DNA of 64,000 bases from Chrysoporthe austroafricana. Its lineage: Eukaryota > Ascomycota > Sordariomycetes > Diaporthales > Cryphonectriaceae. The notes below the pieces were generated by a model. The model worked only from the letters and a program-made list of their open reading frames with translations. It did not search any database and was not told the origin of the DNA. This document shows, piece by piece, positions 49,270 to 61,459 of the stretch (the first letter of the stretch is position 1; every line of letters starts with the position of its first letter). The stretch spans positions 3,720,001-3,784,000 of the forward strand of contig JYIP02000001.1 in assembly GCA_001051155.2 (NCBI GenBank). Direction: 5' to 3'. A program made the position numbers and the translations under genes.

Positions 49270-49881
49270 CAGTTGTATGTTTGTCTTATTTTAGCCGAGG
49301 TGGTGGGTTTGAATGCCTAGCTCACTGCACTGACTAGCCGACAACGGTAGTAGATAAGCCATCTTGGTAGCAAGATTAATACAATCGCCTTCTAGGCCGA
49401 GTTCTCTTGACTTGAAGATTCTGGGGGCAGAAAGGAGCAATATCGTTGACGTCGTTGGCATTGCCAAAGACGCTTTGTTTGGCTTCATTCAGTTGTCTAG
49501 GAACGAAGTGGGCTGCCTTCTGAAAAGTTCACTGACCTTTTTCTTCGAGACGCAATTTCCTGGCAATCTCGAAGCAGAACTCATCTGCCAATTGGCCTTG
49601 GTTTCTGTCCGGAGCCAGAGGATCTCGTAGTCAGTAATATGCAAGTGCACATATTGCCGTGCTATTGCTGTCTTACCCATCTCAACTAATCCATGCAGAA
49701 TGTAGCTGATTCTGTGTGCGTAGCAGATGAGATAGCAGATGTCAAGGACCGCACATGGTCTAGGGTGCCCTGAACTTTCGAGGTAAACCGTGGGAGGCCA
49801 GTGCTGCCGTATTGATTGCAGAGTTGTTTCAGGACTCTGCTGAATTGGTGAAAATCTGGTGAGGGGATAGGCTTGCCACAT
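49270..49881 (-). pseudogene. NLR/STAND NTPase (NB-ARC-like) relic
   Basis: Fragment of a fungal NOD-like receptor. Reading the minus strand, SYILHGLVEMGKTAIARQY is a degenerate P-loop (canonical HGLGGVGKTQIA-like). It is followed by DYEILWLRTETKANW (counterpart of the family's W-I-x-A-D/E segment). A frame change then leads to DEFCFEIARKLRLEEKGQ, which continues the expected alpha-helix in a different frame and soon meets a stop. Further downstream, frames covering 49291-49488 look like the next part but are broken. No N-terminal effector domain or C-terminal repeat array is present. NLRs control non-self recognition in fungi and are often found as decayed copies. Confidence 0.55.
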
Positions 49882-51153
49882 TCTTGTTCCATAGCCTCAC
49901 ATTTCTCATTCTACAGCTGTGGCCAGATGCTTGGTATTTGATGTAGTGCCATGTTGGAGTGAGATACGGAAGCCGGTCAAATTGGGAGACAAATCGAAAG
50001 AGAGAGAGGGGAAAAAAAAAAAAAAACATCGAGAAAGGACAAGACTCACCTTAAATTAGTCCTACATGGTAGTTTTCCTCATTGCCATGATGAGTGAATG
50101 ATTACTATCCTACTACCAGGGCTTGATGAGGGCTTAGGATAACCAAGAGAAACACCACGCGAACACGTCCGCCAATTCTCCATTTACACAAACGCCCACC
50201 TTGAAGCCACACACATACCCGTTTCGACGAACGCAGACGGCACGCCTAACACGCCTTCCTATATTTAACCAAAAGGATCTATTCAGTCAATCGTCGTTTT
50301 TGGTCGATACAAAATCTTTGGCTTCCTTGGTGGGCTGTTTATGTAATTTTTTTTCCAGCAAAACGATTTCGAAAGGTACTTAGGTAATTAGCCAAAGGAA
50401 TGCTCCATCCGCGGGAGGCTTGTTGGTATGATTGGCCATTTCTGAAAGCTGCAATAGTGTGCGCAATTTCCCCTTTGTATATTGATTCATTGAATCTATA
50501 TCGACATTCTGTGGAGAGACGAAATTATTCAGATGAAGACTGAATTAAAAAAAAATGTATATAGGTTTTTGAACTGGCGGTGTACTGGTCAAGGGTTCAC
50601 GGAAAAGGGGGCCCACAAGAAGCGGGTCGTTAGGCTTATAGGGCACATGGAGTGCTCTCGCTTTAACACAAGCCATTCGAGCACATGTTTGCAATCTTCT
50701 TTTATTTGGGAGCAGAAGGACACCATTATCGCTTCAATAATTGATGGGCCGTTTCGCGGTTGTCTGGGACGATTGTATTGTGGGAATTGTAGCCGCAACT
50801 GATATCGGAATCAGGCTGCCACCATTTGCATTTTGCGCTAACAGGCCAGCGGTGGAGAAGGTTGTAAGCAGCACGGTCCACACTGCTTGCTTGTAATCCT
50901 GTGATGGAAGTGATCAACGTGATGCGCCACAAAACTCTCTGGTTTATTCTGCCAGCCTGAGGCGAAGCTGAATATCTTGAGTCTGAGTCGATTAGGATGG
51001 TTTAAGCTCCCTAGGAACACACCTATTTGTGCCGGCCTCTACGTAACACTGCGAACTTTCAAAGCAGTCGAGGGTGACTACAGGTAGTATTCGTCCGCCC
51101 GTCCCAGCTTCCGAACCCCTTGGTATCATCGTCATTTCTCTTCCACTACACCA
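49882..51153. other. Intergenic, AT-leaning, no supported gene
   Basis: Poly-A run at about 50011-50026 and short frames only. The final 150 nt form the leader of the LOR-like gene. Confidence 0.4.
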
Positions 51154-51951
51154 ATGTCCGCCGAGTTGCAATCGTCACTTGAAGGGCCAAAATTACCAGA
51201 ACGTCATGGCCAACAGGGCCAACAGCACCCCACAGACAACGTTCCACTAGTCTCCCAGGACCAGACCGATGCCCTGAAAAGGGACCCCGAGAGGTATCCC
51301 TTGCAAGCAGTTACACCACCCTCAGTGATGCTTGACGGATACGTGACAGCGAAGGAGACAGATCTCAATGTTAGGGTCTACGACAAGGTGCAGAGAAAAG
51401 TCATAGTCAAGGACGGGGACGGCAACGAGTTGTTCAATGTGAAAGGCCCAGCGCCCTTCACGTCATGGAACTGGCGCCGCAAGGTCCACGATAGCTCCAA
51501 GAAGGACGCGCACATCTTCGACTTCCACCACAACGGGGCGAGGATGACAAGCTGGAAGGTCGAGACACCGGGTGGCCACCAGCTTGTATTCTTCGAGTTC
51601 CGGAAGCTATGGAGCGTCAGCATGAAGGATCTGGCCATTAGAGGAACGCTGCGCACGCCAGCTGGAGAGGATGTTGCGGTTATCATGAGACCTATCGATG
51701 AATCCGGTGAGTTCACATCGATTACGGCTAGTAACGACGATGTCCTCGCTATTATTATCCGGCGTATGGATGGGTTTTTGGCAGACCTCAGCGTTTGGGA
51801 TGTTAGAATTGCACCTGGAGTGGACATGGGTCTTGTGAGTTAACGCCTGCCCATATTGAAGTCACTCCATGATTAATAGGAATAGATACTTGCGTTCACC
51901 TTGCTGCGGGCTCAAATGGGTCGAGGCTGGAAGACAAAACTCGGAGCCTGA
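51154..51951 (+). CDS. LURP-one-related / tubby-C2-like protein
   Basis: Small protein of the LOR family (tubby- and phospholipid-scramblase-like fold); the biochemical role in fungi is unknown. Model: exons 51154-51834 and 51886-51951, giving 248 residues. The first 60 residues are polar with a Gln/Pro-rich tract. The LOR domain runs from about residue 65 (LNVRVYDKVQRKVIVKDGDG) through WNWRRKVHDSSKKDAHIFDF and FRKLWSVSMKDLAIRGTL to WDVRIAPGVDMGL. The hydrophobic last strand ILAFTLLRAQM is on exon 2, joined at phase 0 by a 51-nt intron. If the intron is retained, the protein ends two residues after DMGL and lacks the central helix that fills the barrel. No signal peptide. Probably cytoplasmic or membrane-associated. 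Confidence 0.82.
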
Positions 51952-54900
51952 TGATTCCGGCTTTTGAGAATGAGAGACAGACTATGATAAGGATTCATCA
52001 TGAGCAACCGCTCTTCACTCATGGGCCAGCTACGTGACTTGCGACTTTAGAGAGGGCATATACAAATCTTTCTCCGTGAACGCAAGCTCCTGAGGATCTG
52101 TGAGGTTTCCACCTAGTGTTGTGTCGCTTACGAGATCAAGTTCAGCGTCAAAGCAGGCTCCATATGCAGTGAATCGACACGAAATGGCGGCAGGCCTAGA
52201 TCAGAAAGGGCAGCGCTAGGGATCCGCTCGAGAGAACGTCTGCAGGCTCGTTGCCTGAGACTGATAGGTGGAAGGAAGCAGGCGACCTGGTTTCACCTCG
52301 AGTTTCGAAATATGGTGATGATGTTCCGGAGCCTGACCAGCTCATATCTTGTCATCGGTGGCATCCATAGAATTAGTATGGAACAATCGCCTGGCTACAA
52401 AAGGTGAGTTTCTAGTCCCAACTCATCGACCGCATGTGGCGTGACGCCCAGGAAGCCTTCTTCGCGCAGATCATGAAGGCGGCATTAGATTTTCAGATTC
52501 GTGCTCACAAAGAGTCTCAAGCTTGTAATATTGGAGGACCGAGGTAGAAGCTATTCCTCGAGAGATCATCCTCTACGTGTTTGTTCTTTAAAGGATTGCC
52601 GGCTACTACGTCCCCCGGAGAGGGACGGAAAATTATTATACTTCTGCCATATCCATTCCAATATATGGCTCAGAGATATGAAGATGCAATAGGATACCGA
52701 CAAGATGATACACCCTAACTTGTATGCCTTCTGAGTGAGTAATTTAGTCGATCTAAGCTCTTGACGGACGTCCAAATTCAGAACAATATAAGTAGGACGT
52801 AACTCAACAGCATTGAGATGACAGAAATGACCCGCATGCTTTGTACGTTCTGATCACGTATTTTCATAAAGATAGCATCGATCCACCTGTTGATTTAAGA
52901 CACTGTAACTTATGTCCGTGCTGTTCGTGTGGTGAGATCAGATTGGGATCTGAAACCTATAGGTGGTTGATAGCTCCTTCTCCAATGAAGTTTTCAGTAA
53001 TTCCGTCCCATAATGATAAATCAGGATTTAATTACGAAGAACCCACAAGCAGATCCCAAATAACGAAATTCGACGTCTGGCTCAACCCACAAGCTAGCTC
53101 CTATGCTATTAATATGCTCGTTAGTCTACCATTATGTTAATACCATACAAGTAGCGCGCCCTTTAGTCATGATCTTCTGCGAGCATGAATTAGCTTTATC
53201 CAACAGTCTTGCGCTAGCTAATGCTCACAAGCAGTGTTGGTACTTGGGACATGCTCTAGCTTGGTAGTACAACTTCCAAATCAAATAAGAATAGCAACGT
53301 ACCGGTGGTGCCTATATTTCATAGCATCTTAACTGGGAGATGTGATAATTTGCTCTCTATACTTTGAGTATTCGGGTATTGATTCCACCTGTGGCCCTCA
53401 ATGGTCCTGGAATGCGCTTGTTACATTTAGAGTCAGCATTGTACTTCCTATCTAGGCAGTGAGTCAGGTCTTAGGAGAACCGACTCAAAAGTTCTGTGCT
53501 CCTGAAACTTGAGAAGTCCTTCTCCTGCTCCACCTCCTCTTGCCAGGTATGTTAGGGGGGGGGAACTGGACAGGTAAACGAAAGGGAGACTGGGTTGTGG
53601 TGTCAGCCAAGGGTGGGAGCCACTTCCGCAGATATTATCTGTTCCTTATAGAGACAGAATACACCATCTCGTTTTCGTGTGAAGGACGAATGGAGGCCAA
53701 TATTGAAAATCAAATATATCTGTGGCCGTCGCGCCTCACGTTCAGGGGTTAAGTCTCCGGGGAAGAGGCATCCGAGCAAACAGACCCACTATAGTAAGCA
53801 TCTCCATACGGAGGCTTAGCTCTTGTCTCACTAGCTTCGCAACCAGACCTGCTATCCTTTCGCATCCTCCTACTTGGTAGATTCACGAGGCCAAGACTTT
53901 TATATCCACTAAATCCAAATTTAACCCATGAGATCGCCGTACGACAGAAAGAAGAGCAGCGGGAAATCGTGGGGTTCAGCTGCACGCCGTTGATCTTCAT
54001 GAAAACAATAGCATATCATGTGGCCGACCCATCATAGACCACGAGGCGACATCCAATCTTGGAAAGCCTGATACCTAGGTTCGTTGTCATCCGGGCTCTC
54101 GCATCCGAACACTTCAGCTTAACCGCCATCATCTCGTCCCAACCGCAAGTCCTATCCCACGGCCACGAGACGCCAAGCTCAGCATTCACTCCAGCCCATA
54201 ACCATCTCGTATTTCGGGTGCTGTCATCTCAATGTGCGCGACCGTTTGTTAAAATGGTGGGCAGGACAAGTGCCGTGAGCACGCCATGACAACCCAACTC
54301 CTGGAACGGCAGTGGGGATCTCCACAAACGCGCTCTGTTTCAGGCCCGGGTTGATACTGGGCACTGCTGGAATGACCCCTGTGCGGCTCAGTTAAGCTTC
54401 TTCCAAACGTTATCTGCCCCAAGACAAGGACTGCCACTCCTGGCGAGCCAGCCTTTGCGATCACAGCTGTTCCAAGCCAGGTTATGATGACCATCTGCTC
54501 TGCATCACATCTGCAGCACTGACGTCAAGCTGGGAGCTGGCAGCAATGCGCACGAGCCCAAGCCTTGCCCTTCTCCGCAGCTTTGCGCTCTCTCGCTGTC
54601 GCGGCGAGATGCCTGGGTCCGCCGGCCCTGACGGTCTGGTCTGTGGACGGATCCTTCAGCCTCCGAGCGCTGCCAGCGGCTTCATATTCTATGGGTACTG
54701 AGGCGCAGCAGTTCCAAGAGCTAAACCGCATAGCAGCTGGACCCGCCCCAGGTCTACAATGGCCCTACACCTGATTTATACTGCTGAGGCTTCTTAATCG
54801 CACACCAGAGAAGCTCACCATGCATCCTGCGCGGGTGCTCTAAAATTGCCATCTCCCAGCACTCAGGCACACCTCTAGGTGATGAGCCCGGTACCACTCA

Positions 54901-55842
54901 TTCTTGAAGATGCCAAGTCGGGAGTCGATCTTCTGGAATAAGTCACAATGTTCACCGCGTGGGGTGCCAGGAGGTCGCCGCATCTGGTTGCGATTTCTAA
55001 TATTGTAACATGCAGATAGTCCCACTCAAGGTCTAGGCTGTTTGATCCACAGTTTTGCTTCCCCATGCTCTCACAACAGGCATGTGCACATCTTGCCCGC
55101 ACATCCGTCCATACCCTTACACGAACTGTATGATTTTCGAATCCACCGCTGAATCAAAACGGGAGCATCCACATGGGGCGCTCTGGTGATCTCTGCGCGG
55201 TTTGGTGGTCAACGGCACCCCCGTTTGGCTTTCTCTCCGACCTGGTACTCGCCCCAGCCGATGACTCGACAGCACATTCGCGGTAGAGATCCTCATGCCA
55301 AGTCGCTTGTGCATACCTTGGGGATCGATTTACAGCGCCTCAGCGACGTCTCCGCTCTGGTGGGCCCTCGAGACCACTGCTGGTGGTATCCCACCCCCGC
55401 TGCGGACGTAGATCCAGGTCCCGGCTGGGGCTACCCATGCTCGTCACCACAAGGAGTCTCGCTCGTCCAGACTCTGGCGTTTCCGAAGTTAGGATGAGAT
55501 GATTGCCATATTGTACGACATGACTTTGAGATCGCAAAAAAACTGTAATCATCCTAGAGCTGCACTCATGGCGGGACCGTAGACCCCAGGCCGTCCCAGC
55601 AAGGATTGTTCGACCCGTCGATACTATCGAGACGAGATAAAAGCTTCTCCTCCCTCCAACCTTCGCCCCGACTTATTCTTGTTTCGTCCCGATAGCCATC
55701 CCATACTCCTCCGTATTAGTGCTTCGTTCCTGTGGAACCTGCTTTCCTTCCTCGTTACTCTCCTTTCTCGCAGACGGGTTGATCCCATTCCATTCTCTGA
55801 GCTGCGCTCCGTCCACTGTCATTTTATTAATCAGTATCCACC
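51952..55842. other. 3.9 kb gene-poor region
   Basis: 52.3-54.0 kb is AT-leaning with stops in every frame and looks like decayed sequence. 54.0-55.6 kb has only sub-105-residue frames. The frame at 53749-54000 (minus, 83 residues) is intact but unrecognised. The region from 55.65 kb is the CT-rich leader of the Ala/Asn-rich protein gene. Confidence 0.4.
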
Positions 55843-57000
55843 ATGAAGAACCTGGGAAGCATCGTCCTCCTCCTTACGGCGGCCGCCGGCTACGTGGCCT
55901 CCCTACCCGCCGGCGAGGGCCCCCAATACCAGATCCGCGCTGTCAACGGCGCCGCACATGAGATCTTGGTTCGTGAGCCAAAGAAGAAGAACAAGAACGC
56001 TGGCGCCTCCGCCGCCGCTGCTGGTGAGTGACCCCCATCATGGTTATGAGGCCGAAGGTTTGGAGGCTAAACAACATCTCTAGCCGCCGCCGCTCAGGCG
56101 AGCGGCAACGTCGCCGCGGCTAACGGTACTGCGAACGCGGCTGCTGCTACAGCCCAGGACGCCGCCGGCAACAAGAAGAAGGGCAAGGCTGCCAAGGCGG
56201 CGGCGGCGGCGGCCGCCGCCGCTTCTGCCGCTCAGAATGGCACTGCGGACGCCAATGCCCAAGGAGCGGACGCCAATGCCCAGGGAGCGGACGCCAATGC
56301 CCAGGGAGCCGATGCCAATGCTCAGGGAGCCGATGCCAACGCTCAGCAGGCTGCTGGCGGTGACCAGATCGCCCAGCTCATCCAAGGGTATGTCTTCAGT
56401 AGCCTCCCCCTCCCTACACGCTCGCCCTCTCTTTCCGACGTTTAAGATATAGGCTAACCTTTTCGTCCAGTCTTGTTGGCGACCTCGGCGGGGCTGGTGC
56501 TGCCGGAGCTGGTGCTGCCGGGGCTAATGCGCAGCAAGGTGGCCTTGCGTCCCTCCTCTCCGGTGTCCTGAACCAGCGCGAGGTTGAGGAGCGTGCTCCC
56601 AAGTGAGTTCCCACCTACTGATCTTGACCTTTGCACATTTCGTGATGCTGAACTGTGTCTGTCTCGTTTTAGGAAGGGCAACAACAACAACAACGCGAAT
56701 AACAACGCTAACGCCAACAATGCCAACGCCAACAACAACAATAACAACAACAACGGAAATAACGCGGCGAGCAACACGGGTGGGAATGACGCCTCGGGTA
56801 CCGTGAACGCAGCCGCCAGCAATGGGTCCGCAGGCCTTGCGGCCGCGGCTGCTGCCCAGTCTGCGGTCGAGCTCGGCCCCGGCGCGCTGACGGCCACTGC
56901 TGCCGCTGCCCAGGCCGCAGAGACGGGCTCCGCAAACGCGAACGCGAACGCGAACGGGAAGGCCGCTAAGGGCAACAAGAAGGGCAAGGCTGGCAACTAG
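55843..57000 (+). CDS. Secreted Ala/Asn-rich repeat protein
   Basis: I do not recognise a family. Model: exons 55843-56023, 56084-56387, 56471-56602 and 56673-57000, giving 314 residues. The signal peptide is clear (MKNLGSIVLLLTAAAGYVAS). The rest is almost entirely low complexity: Lys clusters (PKKKNKN, NKKKGK, NKKGK) separate an Ala tract, five tandem 7-residue ADANAQG units, a Gly/Ala stretch with DQIAQLIQG and LASLLSGVL, then an Asn/Ala run. There is only one hydrophobic helix-like patch (around QIAQLIQGLVGDL). Intron phases 1, 2, 2 all restore lysine or glycine codons within repeats, supporting the model. No cysteines. It could be a cell-wall or matrix protein; function unknown. Confidence 0.8.
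56243..56347 (+). repeat. 21-bp coding minisatellite, about five copies
   Basis: Tandem 21-nt units encode ADANAQG within exon 2 of the Ala/Asn-rich secreted protein. Units differ mainly at synonymous positions (GCG/GCC/GCA, CAA/CAG), suggesting selection on the peptide. The array preserves frame. Confidence 0.85.
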
Positions 57001-57853
57001 TGTGAACTGCTGAGTGGGATGGGGTACTTGTATGTGGGATCTGACGTCTGCAGGTCATTTTGGTAGAGTACCTGGGCTCTTGTAAACTTCACGATGCGAC
57101 CAAGACATGATTTGAAATACTCCGACGGCGTTTTGGCTGGAAGGTCATCTGATTATCTTGTTCCAGTCTGTGACTGGCCGATAATGTGTTGACGTTGCAA
57201 GGTGGTGACAATAGAAATGCGGACATCACTGAGAACGTTTTACGACGAGACCTTGCCAGTACGGGCTGTTCCATGTTGATTCTTCCGATCTTGGCGTCCT
57301 GTCGACAGTGTTGTCCGCCGCCTTTCTGTCGCTATAGCCTGGAAGCGCAGAGCGGATGCTTCCTTGCGTGTGCCAACCTCCTGCTGCGTTTGATGGGAGT
57401 GGTGGATTCATGAGCTTACCAGCTCCCTGAAGGTAACGTCTCAGCGGAACAGCACCTTGAATTCCTCGTTGATGCTAGACGACCTAGGTCGTGTCGATTT
57501 ATGGGCCAGGCTCTCGAGTGTATACCATAGTAGAAAAGAAGATCAAGTCAGCTTGATGTTGGCGATGTAAAGTTCTGACGGCTTGGTCCCTCGAGCTAAC
57601 GCAGGACACATGCAGCTACTGTAGGGAACCCCACCCTTAGCCGTCCACATCCCGCAGCAAACATGAGACACGACATTGGCAGCAGGGGTTCAGGGTTGCG
57701 TTCCAGGCCAGGTCGCTACAGTTGCGGTCGAGGTGGCATCCTAATCCAGCATCCTCCCCTTGAGGACCTCAACAATCCCGCCCCGTCAAGATTTCCCGTT
57801 GGCAGCATCACAAGCATGACATCACGAACGAACCATCGACATCCGCCGAGATC
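57001..57853. other. Intergenic, promoter side of the glutaminyl cyclase gene
   Basis: No supported gene; only short frames. Confidence 0.4.
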
Positions 57854-59034
57854 ATGAGCCATCTGCCCCGGGTGGGCCAGCGCCCCTCGATGCTGGCCTT
57901 GTCCCTTCTCGCCCTCGTCCTCCTCTTTGTAGGGACCGCTGCCGCCTACAAGCCTCTGTCAGACAGTTTCCTGCGCGCCGTCCCCGGGCCCGGCGCCGAC
58001 TTCGATATCGAAAATGGCGCCCTGCTCGCCCCGATCCTCATACCACGCGTGCCCAACTCGGAGGGCTCCATGAAGGTGCAGCAGCACTTCGTCGACTTCT
58101 TCCAGCGCGAGCTGCCCAGGTGGACCATCGAGTGGAACAACTCCACCTCCAAGACGCCCGCGACCGGCTCGCAGGACGTCCCGTTCCGCAATATCATCTT
58201 CAAGCGGGAGCCGCCGTGGACCAGCGTCGGCCAGGCGAACCTGCTGACCCTCGTCGCGCACTTCGACAGCAAGATGACGCCCGAGGGGTTCATCGGCGCG
58301 ACGGACAGCGCCGTGCCGTGCGCTGTGCTGATGCACGTCGCCAGGAGTATCGATAAGTACCTCACACAGATGCATGACGAGATGGTGGCTCTGGGTGAGC
58401 TGGGCGGCACGCCCCCGATGGATATGGGTGTCCAGATCGTGTTGTTGGACGGCGAGGAGGCTTTCGTGTCCTGGTCGGACACGGACTCAGTCTACGGCGC
58501 AAGGTAGGTGACGATGTCCCCAGGACTACGGCCAGGGCGAGATGCTGATGCTGTCCTAGAGCTCTAGCAGAAGCATGGGAGAAGGAGCCGACGGTGACCG
58601 CCGCCAACTTTGCGAACCGACTGGACCAGATCAGCCTATTCGTCCTCCTTGACCTCCTCGGCACCTCAGACCCGCACATACCCTCCTACTTCCTCCCGAC
58701 ACACTGGGCATATCGCGCAATGGCGAAAATTGAGAAGCGCATGCGGGATCTGGGGCTCCTGGAGTCGAACCCAGGGAGCCCTTTTCTCCCCGACGCAGAC
58801 AAGATGGCAAGTCAATTCGGACCGGCTCGTGTGGGCGACGACCATGTGCCATTCATGGCCCGCGGCGTCGATATTTTGCACCTGATACCGACGCCATTCC
58901 CATGGGTCTGGCATACTATGAAGGATGATGGCGCCCATCTGGATATGGCCACGACGAGGGACTGGGCAAAGATCACCACGGCGTTTGCGCTGGAGTGGCT
59001 CGACATGATGGAGGTATGGCCTGCAGACCAGTGA
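57854..59034 (+). CDS. Glutaminyl-peptide cyclotransferase (M28-like)
   Basis: Cyclises N-terminal Gln of proteins to pyroglutamate in the secretory pathway or outside the cell. Model: exons 57854-58503 and 58560-59034, giving 374 residues. The N-terminal hydrophobic segment (about 13-31) is a signal peptide or anchor. Catalytic zinc ligands are all present: Asp151 in GATDSAVPCA, Glu202 in LLDGEEAF and His335 in FPWVWHTM. The catalytic general-base glutamate (Glu201), Trp207 in FVSWSD, and DDHVPF are also there, matching animal QC motifs rather than aminopeptidases, which carry two zincs. The 56-nt phase-2 intron restores the Arg in YGARALAEAWE. It is convergent with the small gene at 59246-59630, only about 210 nt apart. 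Confidence 0.93.
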
Positions 59035-59245
59035 GGTGGCATCGGTACTGTATTCGCATATGCATAGTATGCGGAGACAATCATGTCTTGGTCACCAAAT
59101 GCTGCAATGGTACCAAAGATGGGCAGCATGGCTACTGGCCACGAATATATGGCGGGTCATGGGCATTGGCGTTACAAAGCAGGGTTTTGAATTTGAAAGC
59201 CATTTCAGTCTTGCCTAGACGAGCGATCTAAACTCAGGATGAGGA

Positions 59246-59630
59246 TTAATCACCGGTTTCCGCCTTTTTCTTGCTGTTGCTCTTGGGCTCCGGTTCGCCC
59301 TTCTTCGGTTCATTCTTCGAACCGGGCTCATTCTCATAGCCACCGCCCTGCTTCTCGTATTCCTTGGAGAGCTTCGAGGCCTGGAAACTGTCAGCCAGCA
59401 TCCGCACCAGACGTCTTTATCCAGAGGCACGGGATGCCTGCGCCGGGAAAACTCACTTTCCACGCCGACCACTGTCCCTCGCCCCCGCCAGACTTGTTGG
59501 GCTGGCCCTTGATTTCTGTCAAGAATCACCAGTCAGCGGAGCGTGCCGCCAGTGACGCTCTCCCTTACTCACCCTCTTTCAGCTGCTCGCGCAGCTCAGG
59601 ATCAGTAGGCTTTCCCTTGGATGACGGCAT
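59246..59630 (-). CDS. Small conserved hydrophilic fungal protein
   Basis: An 83-residue protein missed by single-frame reading. Minus-strand exons 59573-59630, 59457-59515 and 59246-59380 join at phases 1 and 0 with GTGAGT donors. The product starts MPSSKGKPTDPELREQLKE, continues NKSGGGEGQWSAWKASKLSKEYEK, and ends in a Lys/Glu/Pro-rich tail. I recall similar short proteins with a QWSAWKA-type core across Pezizomycotina, of unknown function. No signal peptide, membrane segment or Cys. Both introns fall between charged segments, and three coherent splice pairs in so short a gene make chance unlikely. Confidence 0.75.
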
Positions 59631-61330
59631 GTCTGCTGGTGGTGAGGTACCGCGATGTTACTTGGTCGTCTCTGTTCGCGAGCTGTCAAGCAACGTTACT
59701 ATGGTACTAGCCCTGGGAACTGCGAATCTAGATTGATGGGACCCGACCGGTTCTTAAGACTACACCATGTGCGTTGTGCCCAAGCAGCACGTAGACGGAA
59801 GCAGATCCATGACGACGGCGAGGCCACCCGTCATCGCAGACATGTCGTATTGGACCTGGTGGATCGAGGGCGGGACGGGGAGGAGAGAGATAGTGTGCTG
59901 CTAGCTTGAGGCCGGTTTCGATTACATCACCACTTCTTTGTATAGCCCGGCCCCTGACTGCCTAGGTGAATTATTGAGCCCCCCTGCTCCGAGGTATATT
60001 TCTCAAAGGGGCCACAGGTCAAAGTTAGAAGGGCATGCAGACCGGGGTGGGACTTGAGAGTGTTGCTAATATGTACCGTAATGATACAAAGAATTCGCCA
60101 GGATACATACCTCAGTTTAAATTCAGCTCCAAACCTGGAGGCCTTGTGTTTCATTTACAGTCGCTGCAATTCTTGGATGATATGGGTCGACAAGAAGAAG
60201 CTCACTCTGTTGAAACTGAGGTGCATATTGACTCTAACTTCTTTTTATTCACTGAATGCCTGGCCACGTTGAAAAAGCACCCCACCAAGATTTCCTCCCC
60301 CGCCCCCTGCTAACAAGAAAGTACAGTCATTTGGAGCAGCACATGTTGAACGGCTTGTCAAATTAATATGACGTGGTGCCTGGCTAGAACACTTCTAGAC
60401 ATGCTCCCTCCTTCAAGCCGCAAGCTACATCCCGGCTACGTTCTGGGACTCCCACCTCTGCACATCACGCCTAGCTCTTTCAAGCCTTGTGTAAATATAT
60501 AATGGCCAGCTCAAGTCTCTGATTCGAGATATGATATAACGAGATCCCTTTGGGATGGAGGTACGCTAGGCGATCCAGAGCCGTCTAGCGGCAGTACGGC
60601 TCCTCGACGTTCAGCGTCGTAAAAAGAAATAGCCCATGACCATTTAGCTCAGTTGGAACGCGCTCTGCTATGGCAAGAAGCAGTTACACTGTGCCATTTT
60701 GGATTTCAAGCTCTAATATTCTCATCTTCGGGCTGCGGTTACATATCTCTTGGACGAACCTGTCATGCCGTCGGGTTCGACGATGAGACGGGAATGCTGT
60801 CTCGTTGGAAGGACGGCCGCGTGGGCAGCATGTTGGTCATCTCTCGCTTCTGTTTTGCAACAACCTTCTAGGACAACTTGAGCGAGAGCACATGCCTCAG
60901 GCTTCGTGTTGTTTTCAGCTTGTGGCCCGGTGTCTTCTCGATCCGTCGAAGGCTGCTCCCACGGGCTAGCTGCTCGCAGAGGATGACGAAAGAGCATGAG
61001 ATAGTATTGATCATAGCCCCTCTTCCTTCCTCAAGCTGCAGAATATCATCTCACCTTTGGGGAGACTTGACGCCGGATCTGAACAAGACGGAAACCGTCG
61101 GAGCATGGAGGTCAGCTTCTTGCATTAGGCAGCTTCAAATAATCCCAACAAAAAATTGGGATTGAACACGATCTCACCACTAAGAAATCCGTCATCAGGC
61201 AAGTTAGAGGCACTGCGACGGTACTTGATGATGAGTTCGGGGTGCTGGTGTGTCAATAAGTGCGAGCATGTGCAGTTGACATCAGGAGCAGTCCATGTGA
61301 GCGAGGAGAGAGGAGGTTGAGAAGTTGATG
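59631..61330. other. 1.7 kb intergenic region with a tRNA-like relic
   Basis: No protein gene is supported. The only notable item is the tRNA-like segment described separately. Confidence 0.4.
60638..60716 (+). pseudogene. Degenerate tRNA-like sequence
   Basis: A perfect A-box-like TAGCTCAGTTGG (60645-60656) sits at tRNA position 8 onward. An anticodon-stem-like CTGCT/AGCAG pair follows with a 9-nt loop. A weak TTCAAGC T-loop-like piece appears at the right distance. D-stem, T-stem and acceptor pairing fail, so this is at best a tRNA pseudogene or tRNA-derived repeat. Confidence 0.3.
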
Positions 61331-61338
61331 ATATAAAT
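61331..61338 (+). promoter_or_regulatory. Probable TATA box of the BYS1-like gene
   Basis: ATATAAAT lies about 125 nt upstream of the ATG at 61460, with a CT/CA-rich leader between. Confidence 0.4.
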
Positions 61339-61459
61339 TTCAGGTCACCCCCCAAGACAAATCCTGCATCCCATCTTTCTTTTTCTCAACTCATCACCAT
61401 CATCATCATGCAAGCTTTGCTATCCTCCTGATTTGTTGAGTCGGCGCAAAAAGATCCCA

